From Rhodanobacter sp. DHB23 (GTDB taxonomy: Bacteria > Pseudomonadota > Gammaproteobacteria > Xanthomonadales > Rhodanobacteraceae): a stretch of DNA of 64,000 nucleotides. The position numbers were made by a program, and so were the translations under genes. The stretch lies in the NCBI RefSeq assembly GCF_014842975.1, contig NZ_JACYXK010000021.1, positions 1-64,000 on the forward strand, read 5' to 3'. The notes beneath the pieces are model-generated. The model did no database searches, was not told where the DNA came from, and worked only from the letters and a program-made list of their open reading frames with translations. Shown here piece by piece: positions 27,530 to 36,176 of this stretch (positions are counted from its first letter, which is position 1; each line of letters opens with the position of its first letter).

Positions 27530-29211
27530 GGCTGGCTCCTGTTCGGTTGGGCGGCCGGCGGCTTCGGCGCGGCCGGCGCGGGATCGGCCTGGCGGCCGCG
27601 CAGCAGCGCTTCGGGATGCACGCCGAGGTAGTCGGTGAGCACGCGCAGCGAGCGCATCGTGCGCTGCAGCTCCTGCATCGTGCTGCCCAGGTTCTGCTGC
27701 AGCGGCGAATCGGCGGAGAACGCGTCGTTCGCCGCGCCCAGCGTCCTGCGCGCGTCGTGCAGGGTGTCGTTGAGCGACGGCAGGGTCTGGCCGTTCACCT
27801 GCTTGAGGGTGGCGTCGAGGCTGGCCAGCGAGTCGTTGAGGTGGTTGCCGATCTGGTCGAACGGGATCTTGTCCAGCTTGCCCACGATGTCGGCCATCTG
27901 CTCCTGCAGCTTGTCGAAGCTGCCGGGCGCGGTGGGGATTTCCAGCGGCCGCGCATCGGGGTCGTAGCTGGCCTTCGGCGCATTCGGCAGGAAGTCCATC
28001 GCGATGTAGAGCTGGCCGGTGAGCAGGTTGCCGGTGCGCGCCTGCGCGCGCAGGCCGTGGCCGACCAGGGTGCCGACCATGTGCGAGATGTCGGCGTTGT
28101 CGCCGCGCTGCCTGGCCAGCGCCACCAGCTTGTCGTGCGCCTGGCCCAGCCGCTCGGGGTAGATCACGGCGCCGACGATGAACGGGAAGCGGTGGGCCTT
28201 CTCGTCGTAGTCCATGCGGATCGACACCACCTTGCCGAAGTTCATCCCGAGGAATTCCACCGGCGCGCCCACCGCCAGCCCGCGCAACGACTGGTCGAAG
28301 CGCATGCGGATGTAGTGCGGCTCGCCGTCCGGCGGCGCCATCGCGGAGGCCTGGTCGGCGAACAGCTGGAAACCGGCGCCGTCGGCCGCGGGCGCGCTGT
28401 CGTGCGGCCCGGTGGGGTCCTGGAAGGCCACGCCGCCGGCCAGCACGGTGGCCAGCGACTGCGTGTTGAGCTTGAGGCCGTCCGCGCCCAGCGACACGTC
28501 CACGCCGCTGGCGTTCCAGAAGCGTGTGGAACTGTCCACGTAGCGATCGTTCGGGCTGTCGATGAACACCGCGAAGGTCACGCCCTTGCCGTCCTTGTCC
28601 AGCTGGTAGGACACCACGCGCCCCACCTGCATGCGGCGGTAGTAGACCGGCGAGCCGATGTCCAGCGAGCCAAGGTCGTCGGCATGCAGCACGAAGCTCC
28701 TGCCCGGCTCGCCGTGGGTCACCGCGGGCGGGGTTTCCAGGCCCTTGAACTCGTCCTGCGGTGCCTCCGAGTTGCCGGTGTCGGCGCCGATGTAGGCACC
28801 GGAGAACAACGTGTCGACGCCGGAGACGCCGCCCAGCCCGATGCGCGGGCGCACCACCCAGAAGCGGGTGCCCTGGGTGGCGAACGACTTCGCGCTCTTT
28901 TCCAGCGCCACCTTCACCAGCACGTGGCTGCGGTCGCCACTGAGGCGGATCCTGGTCACCTTGCCGATCACCACGTCCTTGTACTTCACCGGCGTCTTGC
29001 CGTCGGCCAGGCCCTGCGCGGTCTGGAAGCTGATGGTGATCTCCGGCCCGGCCTGCAGCCACGCGCTCACCACCAGCGACAGGCCCACGACCGCGGCCAG
29101 GATCGGCACCAGCCAGATCAGCGAGGCGTTGGTGCGCCGCTTGCGCAACACCGGGCGCGGCAAGGCGTCGCCACCGGCCGGCAGCGGTGCGCCGGGTTTC
29201 TCGTCAGTCAT
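27526..29211 (-). CDS. pqiB: PqiB-type MCE-domain intermembrane transport protein
   Basis: Forms a periplasm-spanning tube for lipid movement between inner and outer membranes. 561 residues. One N-terminal membrane helix (about 29-51), then three MCE domains: first about 55-150 (ISFQTAQGLADGKTPVKYKDVVIGKVTRI), second about 165-230 (DIGSPVYYRRMQVGRVVSYQL), third about 290-400 (GAPVEFLGMNFGKVVSI). A coiled-coil tail follows (about 425-520, LQEQMADIVGKLDKI ... SLNDTLHDARRTLG). The end is Pro/Ala-rich. The start overlaps the pqiA2 stop by eight bases (29204-29211). Confidence 0.93.
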   Translation of the reverse strand: MTDEKPGAPLPAGGDALPRPVLRKRRTNASLIWLVPILAAVVGLSLVVSAWLQAGPEITISFQTAQGLADGKTPVKYKDVVIGKVTRIRLSGDRSHVLVKVALEKSAKSFATQGTRFWVVRPRIGLGGVSGVDTLFSGAYIGADTGNSEAPQDEFKGLETPPAVTHGEPGRSFVLHADDLGSLDIGSPVYYRRMQVGRVVSYQLDKDGKGVTFAVFIDSPNDRYVDSSTRFWNASGVDVSLGADGLKLNTQSLATVLAGGVAFQDPTGPHDSAPAADGAGFQLFADQASAMAPPDGEPHYIRMRFDQSLRGLAVGAPVEFLGMNFGKVVSIRMDYDEKAHRFPFIVGAVIYPERLGQAHDKLVALARQRGDNADISHMVGTLVGHGLRAQARTGNLLTGQLYIAMDFLPNAPKASYDPDARPLEIPTAPGSFDKLQEQMADIVGKLDKIPFDQIGNHLNDSLASLDATLKQVNGQTLPSLNDTLHDARRTLGAANDAFSADSPLQQNLGSTMQELQRTMRSLRVLTDYLGVHPEALLRGRQADPAPAAPKPPAAQPNRSQP

Positions 29212-29854
29212 CGGAATCTTCCTTGCCGTCCCAGATCAGCCGGGGATCGAAGCACATCGAGGCGAACATGGTCAGCACCACGGTGAGGCCGAAGAACACC
29301 ACGCCGGGCAGCGGCTCCACCAGGCTGAAGTAGCCGAAGCGTACCAGCGCGGTGAGCAGCGCCACCACGAACACGTCCAGCATCGACCAGTAGCCGACCA
29401 GTTCCACCAGCCGGTACAGCTTCGCGCGCTGGCGCCGCGCCCAGTTGCTGCCGCTGCGGCAGCTGATCAGCAGCGTGCCCAGCGCCAGGAACTTCAGCAT
29501 TGGCACCATGATGCTGGCGCAGAACACGATCACCGCCAGCCCCGGCGAGCCCTTCACCCACAGCTCCACCACGCCGCTGAGGATGGTGTTGTCGTCGATG
29601 TCGCCCAGGCTCGCCGTGCGCATGATCGGCAGCACGTTGGCGGGGATGTACATCAGGAACCCGGCGATCAGCAGCGCCCAGGTGCGCGTGTACGCCGCCG
29701 GCTTGCGCCGGTGCAGGGTCGAGCCGCAGCGCGGGCAAGCCTGGATGTCGCCGTCCGCGTCCACGGCGCGGCATACCTGGCCGCAGACATGGCAGCCGAT
29801 CAGGCCCAGCTCCGCGGCGCGCGGCAAATGTCGGCTCATGGCCTCCTGGCTCAT
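29204..29854 (-). CDS. PqiA-domain membrane protein, second half (PqiA2)
   Basis: 216 residues with a zinc-ribbon-like N-terminus (GCHVCGQVC at about 20-28, CPRCGSTL at about 40-47) and four membrane helices, one complete PqiA domain. E. coli PqiA carries two such domains in one chain of about 417 residues. Here the second is a separate gene starting by ATGA overlap with the first (29851-29854). It carries the IPANVLPIMRTASLG motif typical of the PqiA family. The two halves presumably assemble to the same inner-membrane partner of PqiB. Confidence 0.9.
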   Translation of the reverse strand: MSQEAMSRHLPRAAELGLIGCHVCGQVCRAVDADGDIQACPRCGSTLHRRKPAAYTRTWALLIAGFLMYIPANVLPIMRTASLGDIDDNTILSGVVELWVKGSPGLAVIVFCASIMVPMLKFLALGTLLISCRSGSNWARRQRAKLYRLVELVGYWSMLDVFVVALLTALVRFGYFSLVEPLPGVVFFGLTVVLTMFASMCFDPRLIWDGKEDSDD

Positions 29855-30492
29855 GGCGACTCCCCGCGCGTCTCGTCCCACAGCCGGGTCAGGTCCACGC
29901 CCGCGAACAGCGTGATCAGCAGCATCAACCCCGCATACGCGTAGATGCCGGGATCGGGCAGCACGTCGAAATACAGGTGCGCCTTGACGATGGACACCAG
30001 CGCGCCCAGCACGAACACCTCGCTCATCGTCCACGGGCCGAGGTGGTGCAGCGCCACCATCAGCCGGCGGAACCCCGGCGCACGGCGGCCGCTGCGCGCA
30101 TACAGCAGCAGCCAGCCCAGCATGAAGATCTTGCACAGCGGGAACACGAACAGGGTGAGCGCCGCCAGCACCGCCACCACCTGCGAATGGTCCAGCCACA
30201 TGGTGTGGATCACGTCCCACAGCGTGGCGTCCACGTACTGGCCATTGAGGCCCAGCGTCACGATGGGCCACAGCGTGGCCTGCACGAACACCACCAGCGC
30301 GGTCAGGATCAGCGCCAGCAGGGCGTTCGCGCCCATGCCGCGGCAGCGCTCCAGCACCGCGCCGCAGCGCGCGCACTCGGCCACCTCGCCCTTCGCCAGC
30401 GGGCCGCGGCGATGCACGGTGTCGCAGTGTTCGCAGATCAGCAGCGGCTGCGTCGCCGTCTCGTCGAGTGCATCCGGTGGGGACAGATCCAT
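29851..30492 (-). CDS. PqiA-domain membrane protein, first half (PqiA1)
   Basis: 213 residues. The zinc-ribbon-like N-terminus (CEHCDTVHRR at about 20-29, CARCGAVLERC at about 40-50) precedes four membrane helices (NALLALILTALVVFVQATLWPIVTLGLNG, then VVAVLAALTLFVFPLCKIFMLGWLLLYA). ATG 30492 is used because it gives the family start a few residues before the first Cys pair; the longer frame to 30582 lacks similarity. First gene of the four-gene operon. In E. coli pqiAB is SoxRS-inducible (paraquat); no such site was found here. Confidence 0.9.
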   Translation of the reverse strand: MDLSPPDALDETATQPLLICEHCDTVHRRGPLAKGEVAECARCGAVLERCRGMGANALLALILTALVVFVQATLWPIVTLGLNGQYVDATLWDVIHTMWLDHSQVVAVLAALTLFVFPLCKIFMLGWLLLYARSGRRAPGFRRLMVALHHLGPWTMSEVFVLGALVSIVKAHLYFDVLPDPGIYAYAGLMLLITLFAGVDLTRLWDETRGESP

Positions 30493-30605
30493 CCACTGAT
30501 TCTCGCAAATCCCGCCGCCACGCGGGCGGTGCGGCGTGGGCTTGATATGCTGGCGCGCGCCCTCCATTTCATCAGCCTTCATCCATTCCCCGAACGGAAT
30601 CCGCC

Positions 30606-31466
30606 GTGACCGACGCCACCCTCGACCACGTCTTCGACGTCACCGAACAGAACTTCGAGAGCGAGGTCATCAACGCCTCGCTGGACACGCCGGTGCTGGT
30701 GGATTTCTGGGCCACCTGGTGCGGCCCGTGCAAGACGCTGGGCCCGCTGCTGGAACAGCTCGCCGCCGAGTACAAGGGCGCCTTCCGCCTCGGCAAGGTG
30801 GACGTGGACGCGAACCAGCAGCTGGCCGCGATGTTCGGCATCCGCAGCGTGCCCACCGTGGTGCTGGTGAAGGACGGCCAGATCGCCGACGGCTTCGCCG
30901 GCGCGCTGCCGCTGGGCCAGCTGCGCGAATTCCTGGATCGCCACGTGCAGCCGCTGGAAGGTGGCGAGGCCGAGGCCGTCGACACCCCCGCCGAAACGCC
31001 GGAGGAGGCGATCAACCGCCTGCAGCAGGCGATCGCCGCGGAACCCGGACAGGCCGAACTCAAGCTCGATCTCGCCGTGGCGCTGGCCCAGGCCGGCCAC
31101 AGCGACGCCGCCGCCAGCGAACTCGACGCGCTGCCTGCCAACCTCGCCACCGACGCCCGCGCGGTGCGCCTGCGCCACCAGCTCGATCTGGCGCGTTCGC
31201 TGAAGGACGCCCCTGCCCAGGCCGAGCTCGAACAGCGCATCGCCGCCCATCCCGCCGACTGGGAGGCGCGCGACCTGCTGGGCGTGCGCCTGCTGCTGGG
31301 CAGCGACCCCGCCGCCGGCCTCGAGCAGTTCCTCGCCATCCTCGAGAAGGCCCGCGACTGGAACGACGGCGCGGCGAAGAAACGCCTGATCGCCGCCTTC
31401 GCCACGCTGGACGATGCGGACCTGGTGGGTCGCTACCGCCGCCGCATGGCCTCGCTGCTGTTCTGA
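30606..31466 (+). CDS. cnoX: CnoX/YbbN-type thioredoxin co-chaperone
   Basis: 286 residues: N-terminal thioredoxin domain (about 10-115) with FWATWCGPCKTLGPLLEQL and active-site Cys39-Cys42, then a helical TPR-like domain (about 130-286, EEAINRLQQAIAAEPGQAELKLDLAVALAQAG). The CnoX family protects unfolded proteins from oxidation and passes them to GroEL or DnaK. E. coli CnoX has lost the CGPC active site, whereas this one keeps it, so it may also act as a thiol reductase. The start codon is GTG at 30606, with GGAAT upstream. The gene is divergent from the pqi operon. Confidence 0.88.
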   Translation: MTDATLDHVFDVTEQNFESEVINASLDTPVLVDFWATWCGPCKTLGPLLEQLAAEYKGAFRLGKVDVDANQQLAAMFGIRSVPTVVLVKDGQIADGFAGALPLGQLREFLDRHVQPLEGGEAEAVDTPAETPEEAINRLQQAIAAEPGQAELKLDLAVALAQAGHSDAAASELDALPANLATDARAVRLRHQLDLARSLKDAPAQAELEQRIAAHPADWEARDLLGVRLLLGSDPAAGLEQFLAILEKARDWNDGAAKKRLIAAFATLDDADLVGRYRRRMASLLF

Positions 31467-31539
31467 TTCCCGCGGCCTGACTGGCCGCCGCCAGAACATA
31501 CGCTAAAGTACGGAACATCTCCCGCCACTCCGTACCCGC

Positions 31540-31992
31540 ATGCGCGCATCCACCTTCCGCCGGCTGCTGAACCTCTGGCCGCCGTTCCTGTTCAACAGCA
31601 TCCGCGTGCAGTCGCTCAGCGAGGACTACACGCAAGCGAGGATCGTGCTGCGCCTGCGCCCGTGGAACCGCAACTACGTCAGGAGCCAGTTCGGCGGCAA
31701 CCTGTTCGCGATGGCCGATCCATTCTGGATGCTGCTGGCGATGCACCGGCTCGGCCCCGACTACTACGTGTGGGACAAGGCCGGCAGCATCGACTTCGTG
31801 GCGCCCGGCCGCGAGGACGTCTACGCGCATTTCCACCTGGACGAAGCCACGCTGGACGAATTGCGCGAAGCCGCGGCCGACGGCGGGAAAGTGCTGCGCT
31901 GGTTCGAGAACGACATCACCACCGCTTCCGGCGATGTGGTCGCCCGCGTGCGCAAGCAACTCTACGTGCGGCTGAAGCCGAAGGCGCGTTGA
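31540..31992 (+). CDS. DUF4442 hotdog-fold protein
   Basis: 150 residues. The pattern FNSIRVQSLSEDYTQARIVLRLRPWNRNYVRSQFGGNLFAMADPFWMLL matches DUF4442, a family related to hotdog-fold thioesterases. GGNLFAMADPFWM occupies the position of the active-site helix. The substrate is unknown. It is 73 bases downstream of cnoX on the same strand. Confidence 0.8.
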   Translation: MRASTFRRLLNLWPPFLFNSIRVQSLSEDYTQARIVLRLRPWNRNYVRSQFGGNLFAMADPFWMLLAMHRLGPDYYVWDKAGSIDFVAPGREDVYAHFHLDEATLDELREAAADGGKVLRWFENDITTASGDVVARVRKQLYVRLKPKAR

Positions 31993-32078
31993 CCCCTCGA
32001 CTCCCCTCCCCCGCTTGCGGACGCGGGGAAGGGCCATGGATGGCCCTGCCTTGGGGAGCGTGGAAGAGGGGCCGGGGG
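31993..32078. repeat. Intergenic palindromes between DUF4442 and membrane-protein genes
   Basis: Contains CTCCCCTCCCCCGCTTGCGG followed by a palindrome GGGCCATGGATGGCCC (32025-32040) and GGGGAGCGTGGAAGAGGGGC. The unit is closely related to 3535-3590. The two genes converge here, so it may act as a terminator. Confidence 0.55.
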
Positions 32079-32753
32079 TCACTCCCGCTCGAAACTCGCC
32101 ACCTCCGCCAGCGCCTCCTCGGCCTTGACGATGGCGCTGCCCGCCAGACCGTTCTCCAGCCAGCGGCCATGGCCCAGCCTGCGCACCACGTGACGCGCCA
32201 GGAACACCGCGCCGACCCCGACGCCCACCGACAACGCCATCCACGCCAACACGTGGTACTGGACGTGTTCCCAATTCAGCTTTATCCCCAAGCCATCCGC
32301 TTCGTACTGCACGTACATCAGCAGCGCGGGTATCCAGATCACGCCGCCCAGCACCGCGAACGCCGGCGCCTCCACCCTCACCCGCCATGCGCGCATCTGC
32401 GCGAGACGCCGCTGGATTTCCAGCACGGGCGCGGCGTAGTCGATACCCTGCTGCATCGCGAGCAGGCGCGCGGAAATGACCAGCGCCAGCGTGCCGAGCG
32501 CCTGCATGACGACGCCGCAGGCCACGTTCTGCCATGCCGTCGCATGCGTGGACCAGAAGCTGATGCCCCACAGCATGACGGCGATGCCGAACACGATCTG
32601 CAACGACTGCCCCCACACCAGCGGCCGCAGGTGGCGGCGCAGGCGGTCGGCCCGCCCCTGGCGGAACAGTTGCTCGTTCAACGCGTTCTGCCGCTCCAGT
32701 TGCTGTCCCAGCGTCTGCCACGCCAGCTTCATTTCGTCGAGTTCCATGGTCAT
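32079..32753 (-). CDS. Four-helix membrane protein, likely partner of the adjacent ECF sigma factor
   Basis: 224 residues. A charged N-terminal cytoplasmic segment (ELDEMKLAWQTLGQQLERQNALNEQLF) precedes two pairs of membrane helices (about 47-68, 76-97, 130-150, 166-190) and a C-terminal tail ending in EEALAEVASFERE. It starts by ATGA overlap with the upstream sigma gene (32750-32753); ATG 32747 is possible. There is no zinc-binding anti-sigma motif. Position and coupling suggest that it restrains the sigma factor, but this is inference. No known domain was recognised. Confidence 0.7.
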   Translation of the reverse strand: MTMELDEMKLAWQTLGQQLERQNALNEQLFRQGRADRLRRHLRPLVWGQSLQIVFGIAVMLWGISFWSTHATAWQNVACGVVMQALGTLALVISARLLAMQQGIDYAAPVLEIQRRLAQMRAWRVRVEAPAFAVLGGVIWIPALLMYVQYEADGLGIKLNWEHVQYHVLAWMALSVGVGVGAVFLARHVVRRLGHGRWLENGLAGSAIVKAEEALAEVASFERE

Positions 32754-33268
32754 GCTCCGGTGGTGGCCGCGGCGGTCATCCGGCCGCGCAGCCTGTGCTT
32801 GATGCGGTTGATCTTGGTGGCCACGTTGGTGGCGCTGATGCCGAGCACGTCGGCGATCTCGGCGTAGCTCCGGTCTTCGAGGTACAGCAGGATCAGCGCG
32901 CGGTTGAGCGCATCCAGCTCGCCGATGAAGGCGTGCAGCGCGGCCACGCGCTCGTCCGGCTCCGCGGCGGGTTCGCCCGCGATGGTTTCCAGGTGCGCCT
33001 CGTCCAGCGGCTCGAAGCGCCCGGCCTCACCACCCGTGCGGCGCAGATGCGAGATCGCCACGTTGAGCGCGATGCGGTACAGCCACGTCGAGAACTTCGC
33101 CTTGCGCCCGTCGAAGGCCGCGAAGGACCGCCACAGCTGCGCGCCGATCTCCTGCGCCAGGTCCAGCCGCTCCTCGGCGCCGCGCGCATAGACGCCGGCC
33201 ACCTTGGACACGATGCCCCGGTGTTCGCGCCACAGCGCCTCGAAACGTTGCTGGTCCGCCTTGCCCAT
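32750..33268 (-). CDS. ECF-type RNA polymerase sigma factor
   Basis: 172 residues. Region 2 at FEALWREHRGIVSKVAGVYA ... DLAQEIGAQLWRSFAAFDGRKAKFSTWLYRIALNVAISHLRR and region 4 at HAFIGELDALNRALILLYLEDRSYAEIADVLGISATNVATKINRIKHRLR are both complete. The start at 33268 (MGKADQQRF) fits ECF length; the upstream frame to 33331 has no similarity. It is followed without a gap by a four-helix membrane protein, its probable regulator. No GTAACC-type promoter precedes it, so it is separate from the SigF circuit. Confidence 0.88.
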   Translation of the reverse strand: MGKADQQRFEALWREHRGIVSKVAGVYARGAEERLDLAQEIGAQLWRSFAAFDGRKAKFSTWLYRIALNVAISHLRRTGGEAGRFEPLDEAHLETIAGEPAAEPDERVAALHAFIGELDALNRALILLYLEDRSYAEIADVLGISATNVATKINRIKHRLRGRMTAAATTGA

Positions 33269-33394
33269 GACTGCCCGTATTCCCCGTCGTTGCCCAATGA
33301 TTCGCACGGGCGCGAGAAAAATCACAGCCATCCGCCAACGGATCGAAACCGTTGCCTACAATGGCCTGCCCTTTCCCCAATGCTGCACACCGCC

Positions 33395-34060
33395 ATGCCC
33401 CCACTCCGCGTCAAACGCTATCTGATCACCGGCCTGCTCACCTTCCTGCCGCTGTGGGTCACCGTGCTGGTGTTCAAGTTCGTGCTGGGCCTGCTGGCCG
33501 GCATCGGTGCGCCGCTGGTGGCGGCGCTGACGGAGGCGCTGGGGCTGGTGGCGCCGCATGCCGCCGACACGCTCAACCGGAGCGGACTCATCTTCGTGCT
33601 CGCCCTGCTGCTGACACTGGGCGGGCTGTACGCGGTTGGCTGGCTGGCGAACCGGGTGATCGGCAAGCGCCTGCTGGATGCCTTCGATGCGCTGCTGCAG
33701 CGCATCCCGCTGGTGCAGACGATCTACGGCGGCACCAAGAAGCTCACCGCGGTGCTGCAGAACAAGCCCGGCGGCACGCAGCGCGTGGTGCTGGTGGACT
33801 TCCCGCGGCCAGGCATGAAGGTGGTGGGCTTCGTCACCCGCACCCTGATCGAGGAAGGCAGCGGCCGCGAGATGGCGGCCGTGTTCGTCCCCACCACGCC
33901 CAACCCCACCGGCGGTTATCTGGCCATGGTGCCGATGGGCGAACTCACGCCCACCGACTGGACGATGGACCAGGCGATGGCCTTCATCATCTCCGGCGGC
34001 GCGGTGGCGCCGGACGGCAACCTGCCCGCCCCACCCCGCCTGCCCGATCACGCACCCTGA
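33395..34060 (+). CDS. DUF502 membrane protein
   Basis: 221 residues with two membrane helices (LITGLLTFLPLWVTVLVFKFVLGLLA, about 8-33; SGLIFVLALLLTLGGLYAVGWLANRVIG, about 55-82) and a conserved soluble part LLQRIPLVQTIYGGTKKLTAVLQ ... TRTLIEEGSGREMAAVFVPTTPNPTGGYLAMVP, the DUF502 signature. ATG 33395 is preferred; ATG 33380 in frame is possible. The function of the family is not established, although some members are linked to membrane stability. It is divergent from the ECF sigma gene. Confidence 0.85.
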   Translation: MPPLRVKRYLITGLLTFLPLWVTVLVFKFVLGLLAGIGAPLVAALTEALGLVAPHAADTLNRSGLIFVLALLLTLGGLYAVGWLANRVIGKRLLDAFDALLQRIPLVQTIYGGTKKLTAVLQNKPGGTQRVVLVDFPRPGMKVVGFVTRTLIEEGSGREMAAVFVPTTPNPTGGYLAMVPMGELTPTDWTMDQAMAFIISGGAVAPDGNLPAPPRLPDHAP

Positions 34061-34062
34061 CC

Positions 34063-34139
34063 GCAGGAGCGCACCCTGTGCGCGAATGCTTTTGCTCCGA
34101 TCAGGCATCGGAGCCATCGCGCACAGGGTGCGCTCCTAC
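34063..34139. repeat. REP hairpin 3, between DUF502 and M14 peptidase genes
   Basis: The left arm contains GCAGGAGCGCACCCTGTGCG and the right arm contains CGCACAGGGTGCGCTCCTAC, with arms of about 22 bases. A nested inner hairpin (GCTCCGATCAGGCATCGGAGC) occupies the middle. It begins three bases after the DUF502 stop. Same family as 4622, 20419 and 41935. Confidence 0.8.
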
Positions 34140-34167
34140 GCAAACCATCCGACCGGGGGAAATCCGC

Positions 34168-35943
34168 ATGCCCAAATGGCCACTACTCGCCCTGCTCGCG
34201 TTCGCCGCCACCGGCGCGCACGCCACCGACTGGACCACGCCCGCCGAGGCTGCGCACTTCCGCACCACGCCGAACTACGCCGACACGCTGGCGTATCTCG
34301 AACGGCTGCAGCACGCGGCACCCGGCAAGATCCGGCTGGAAACCTTCGGCACCACGCCGGAAGGCCGGCCGATGACGGTGGTGATCGCCAGCGGCGACGG
34401 CACGTTCACGCCCGCAGCCGCGCGCGCCGCGCACAAGCCCGTCGTGCTGGTGCAGGCCGGCATCCATCCCGGCGAGATCGAGGGCAAGGATGCCGGGCTG
34501 ATGCTGCTGCGCGACTTCGCCGTCGCCGGGAAATACCCGCACCTGCTCGACCACGCGGTGCTGGTCTATATCCCGGTGTTCAGCGTGGACGGCCACGAAC
34601 ACAGTTCGCCGTACAACCGCATCAACCAGAACGGCCCGGACAGCATGGGCTTCCGCGGCCAGTCGCAGTACCTCAACCTCAACCGCGACTACATCAAGGC
34701 CGATGCGCCGGAGATGCGCGCGTGGCTGAAGCTGTGGCAGGCCTGGCTGCCGGATTTCCTGGTGGACGTGCACACCACCGACGGCGCCGACTACCAGTAC
34801 GACCTCACCTGGTACACCGAGGACCCGCACAAGCTCGATCCCGTGCTCGCCGGTTGGCAGCAGCGGCTCACCGACACGGTGATGCCCGCCTACGACAGGC
34901 GCGGCCACCTCGCCTCGATCTACCTGGAGTTCAAGGACGGCGCCGATCCCACCAGGGGCATCGAGAACTTCGGTTCCGGCCCGCGCTTCTCCACCGGCTA
35001 CGCGGCGCTGCAGAACCGGCCCGCGCTGCTGATCGAAACGCACATGCTCAAGCCCTACGCGGTGCGCGTGCAGGCGGCCTACGACCTGATCGAGCTGATG
35101 CTGGACTACATCGACGCGCATCCCGCCGCACTGCTCGCCGCCACCGCGAAAGCCGACGCCGATACCGTCGCCCGCGCGCACGATGCGCAGGCCAGCGTGC
35201 CGCTCACCTTCAAGCCCGATCCCGCATCGACGCCGTATGCATTGAAGGGTTACGCATACACGCTGACCCGCAGCGACATTTCCGGCGCCAACTGGATCCG
35301 GTACGACCCACATGCGCCGAAGACCTACGACATCCCGAACTGGAACGGCCTGCTGCCCGATCTCTCGATCACGCCGCCCGCCGCCTACGTGGTGCCCGCG
35401 CAGTGGACGACGATCATCGATCGACTGGATGCGCATGGCATCCGCTACCGGCGCCTCGCCCATGCCGTGACGATCACCGCGCAGGGCTACCAGCTAGACG
35501 ATCCGCAGTGGGCCACGAAGCCGTTCGAAGGCCATCTGATGCTGCGCGACTTCAAGCTCGCCGACGTGCAGCGCACCGTCACCCTGCCGCCCGGCTCGGT
35601 GGTCGTGCCGATGGACCAGCGCGCCGCCAACGTCGTGATCGAACTGCTGGAACCGCAGGCACCCGATTCGCTGCTGCAGTGGGGCTACCTCGACGCGATC
35701 TTCGAGGCCAAGGAATACGGCGAGCCGCGCGTGCTGGAAAAGCTGGCGCGCGACATGCTGGCGAAGGACCCGTCGCTGCAGGCCGAATTCGACAAAAAAC
35801 TGCATGACGATCCCGCCTTCGCCGCCAACGGTTACGCGCGGCTGGACTTCTTCTTCCGGCGCTCGCCGTGGTACGCCGTGCAGGGCGTGGGCGCCTATCC
35901 GGTGCTGCGGCTGGACGCGGCCGGGCTGCGGCAGCTGCTTTAG
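34168..35943 (+). CDS. Secreted M14-family zinc carboxypeptidase
   Basis: 591 residues. A signal peptide (residues 1-19, cut after AHA) exports the protein. The catalytic domain (about 30-320) has the zinc pair in QAGIHPGEIEGKDAG (His/Glu), a further His in VDVHTTDGAD, the Asn-Arg substrate residues in NLNRDYIKAD and the catalytic glutamate in LLIETHML. The C-terminal 250 residues form a beta-rich extension that often accompanies long M14 proteins of this clade. The start at 34168 has GGGGGAAA upstream. Metal ligands are intact, so activity is expected. The substrate is unknown. Confidence 0.88.
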   Translation: MPKWPLLALLAFAATGAHATDWTTPAEAAHFRTTPNYADTLAYLERLQHAAPGKIRLETFGTTPEGRPMTVVIASGDGTFTPAAARAAHKPVVLVQAGIHPGEIEGKDAGLMLLRDFAVAGKYPHLLDHAVLVYIPVFSVDGHEHSSPYNRINQNGPDSMGFRGQSQYLNLNRDYIKADAPEMRAWLKLWQAWLPDFLVDVHTTDGADYQYDLTWYTEDPHKLDPVLAGWQQRLTDTVMPAYDRRGHLASIYLEFKDGADPTRGIENFGSGPRFSTGYAALQNRPALLIETHMLKPYAVRVQAAYDLIELMLDYIDAHPAALLAATAKADADTVARAHDAQASVPLTFKPDPASTPYALKGYAYTLTRSDISGANWIRYDPHAPKTYDIPNWNGLLPDLSITPPAAYVVPAQWTTIIDRLDAHGIRYRRLAHAVTITAQGYQLDDPQWATKPFEGHLMLRDFKLADVQRTVTLPPGSVVVPMDQRAANVVIELLEPQAPDSLLQWGYLDAIFEAKEYGEPRVLEKLARDMLAKDPSLQAEFDKKLHDDPAFAANGYARLDFFFRRSPWYAVQGVGAYPVLRLDAAGLRQLL

Positions 35944-36176
35944 AACCCCTTCACCGCGCTCCTACAGGGCTGCATGGACTCGCGTGCTCGTCGCGGGAAG
36001 ATCGCAAACAGGCTCTTACCGGCCCCACCCCTGACCTTTGACACTGTGCCGGCCATGACGAACGGCCTAGCGTGGGCGGTCATGGCCGGGGAGGGGGGAG
36101 CAGTCTTGTCCGCACCCGGACAGCAAACGCAAAACGCCGCGACGGCGGCATCACACACCGAAAGAGAGGGAAATCC
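35944..36176. other. Intergenic region between M14 and M13 peptidase genes
   Basis: No gene. Contains AGATCGCAAACAGGCTC at 35999-36015, resembling the right end of the MITE at 17242 and followed by TTA (TNA form). A matching left end is not obvious. Nearer the M13 gene there is a purine-rich ribosome site (AAAGAGAGGGAAA). Confidence 0.4.
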
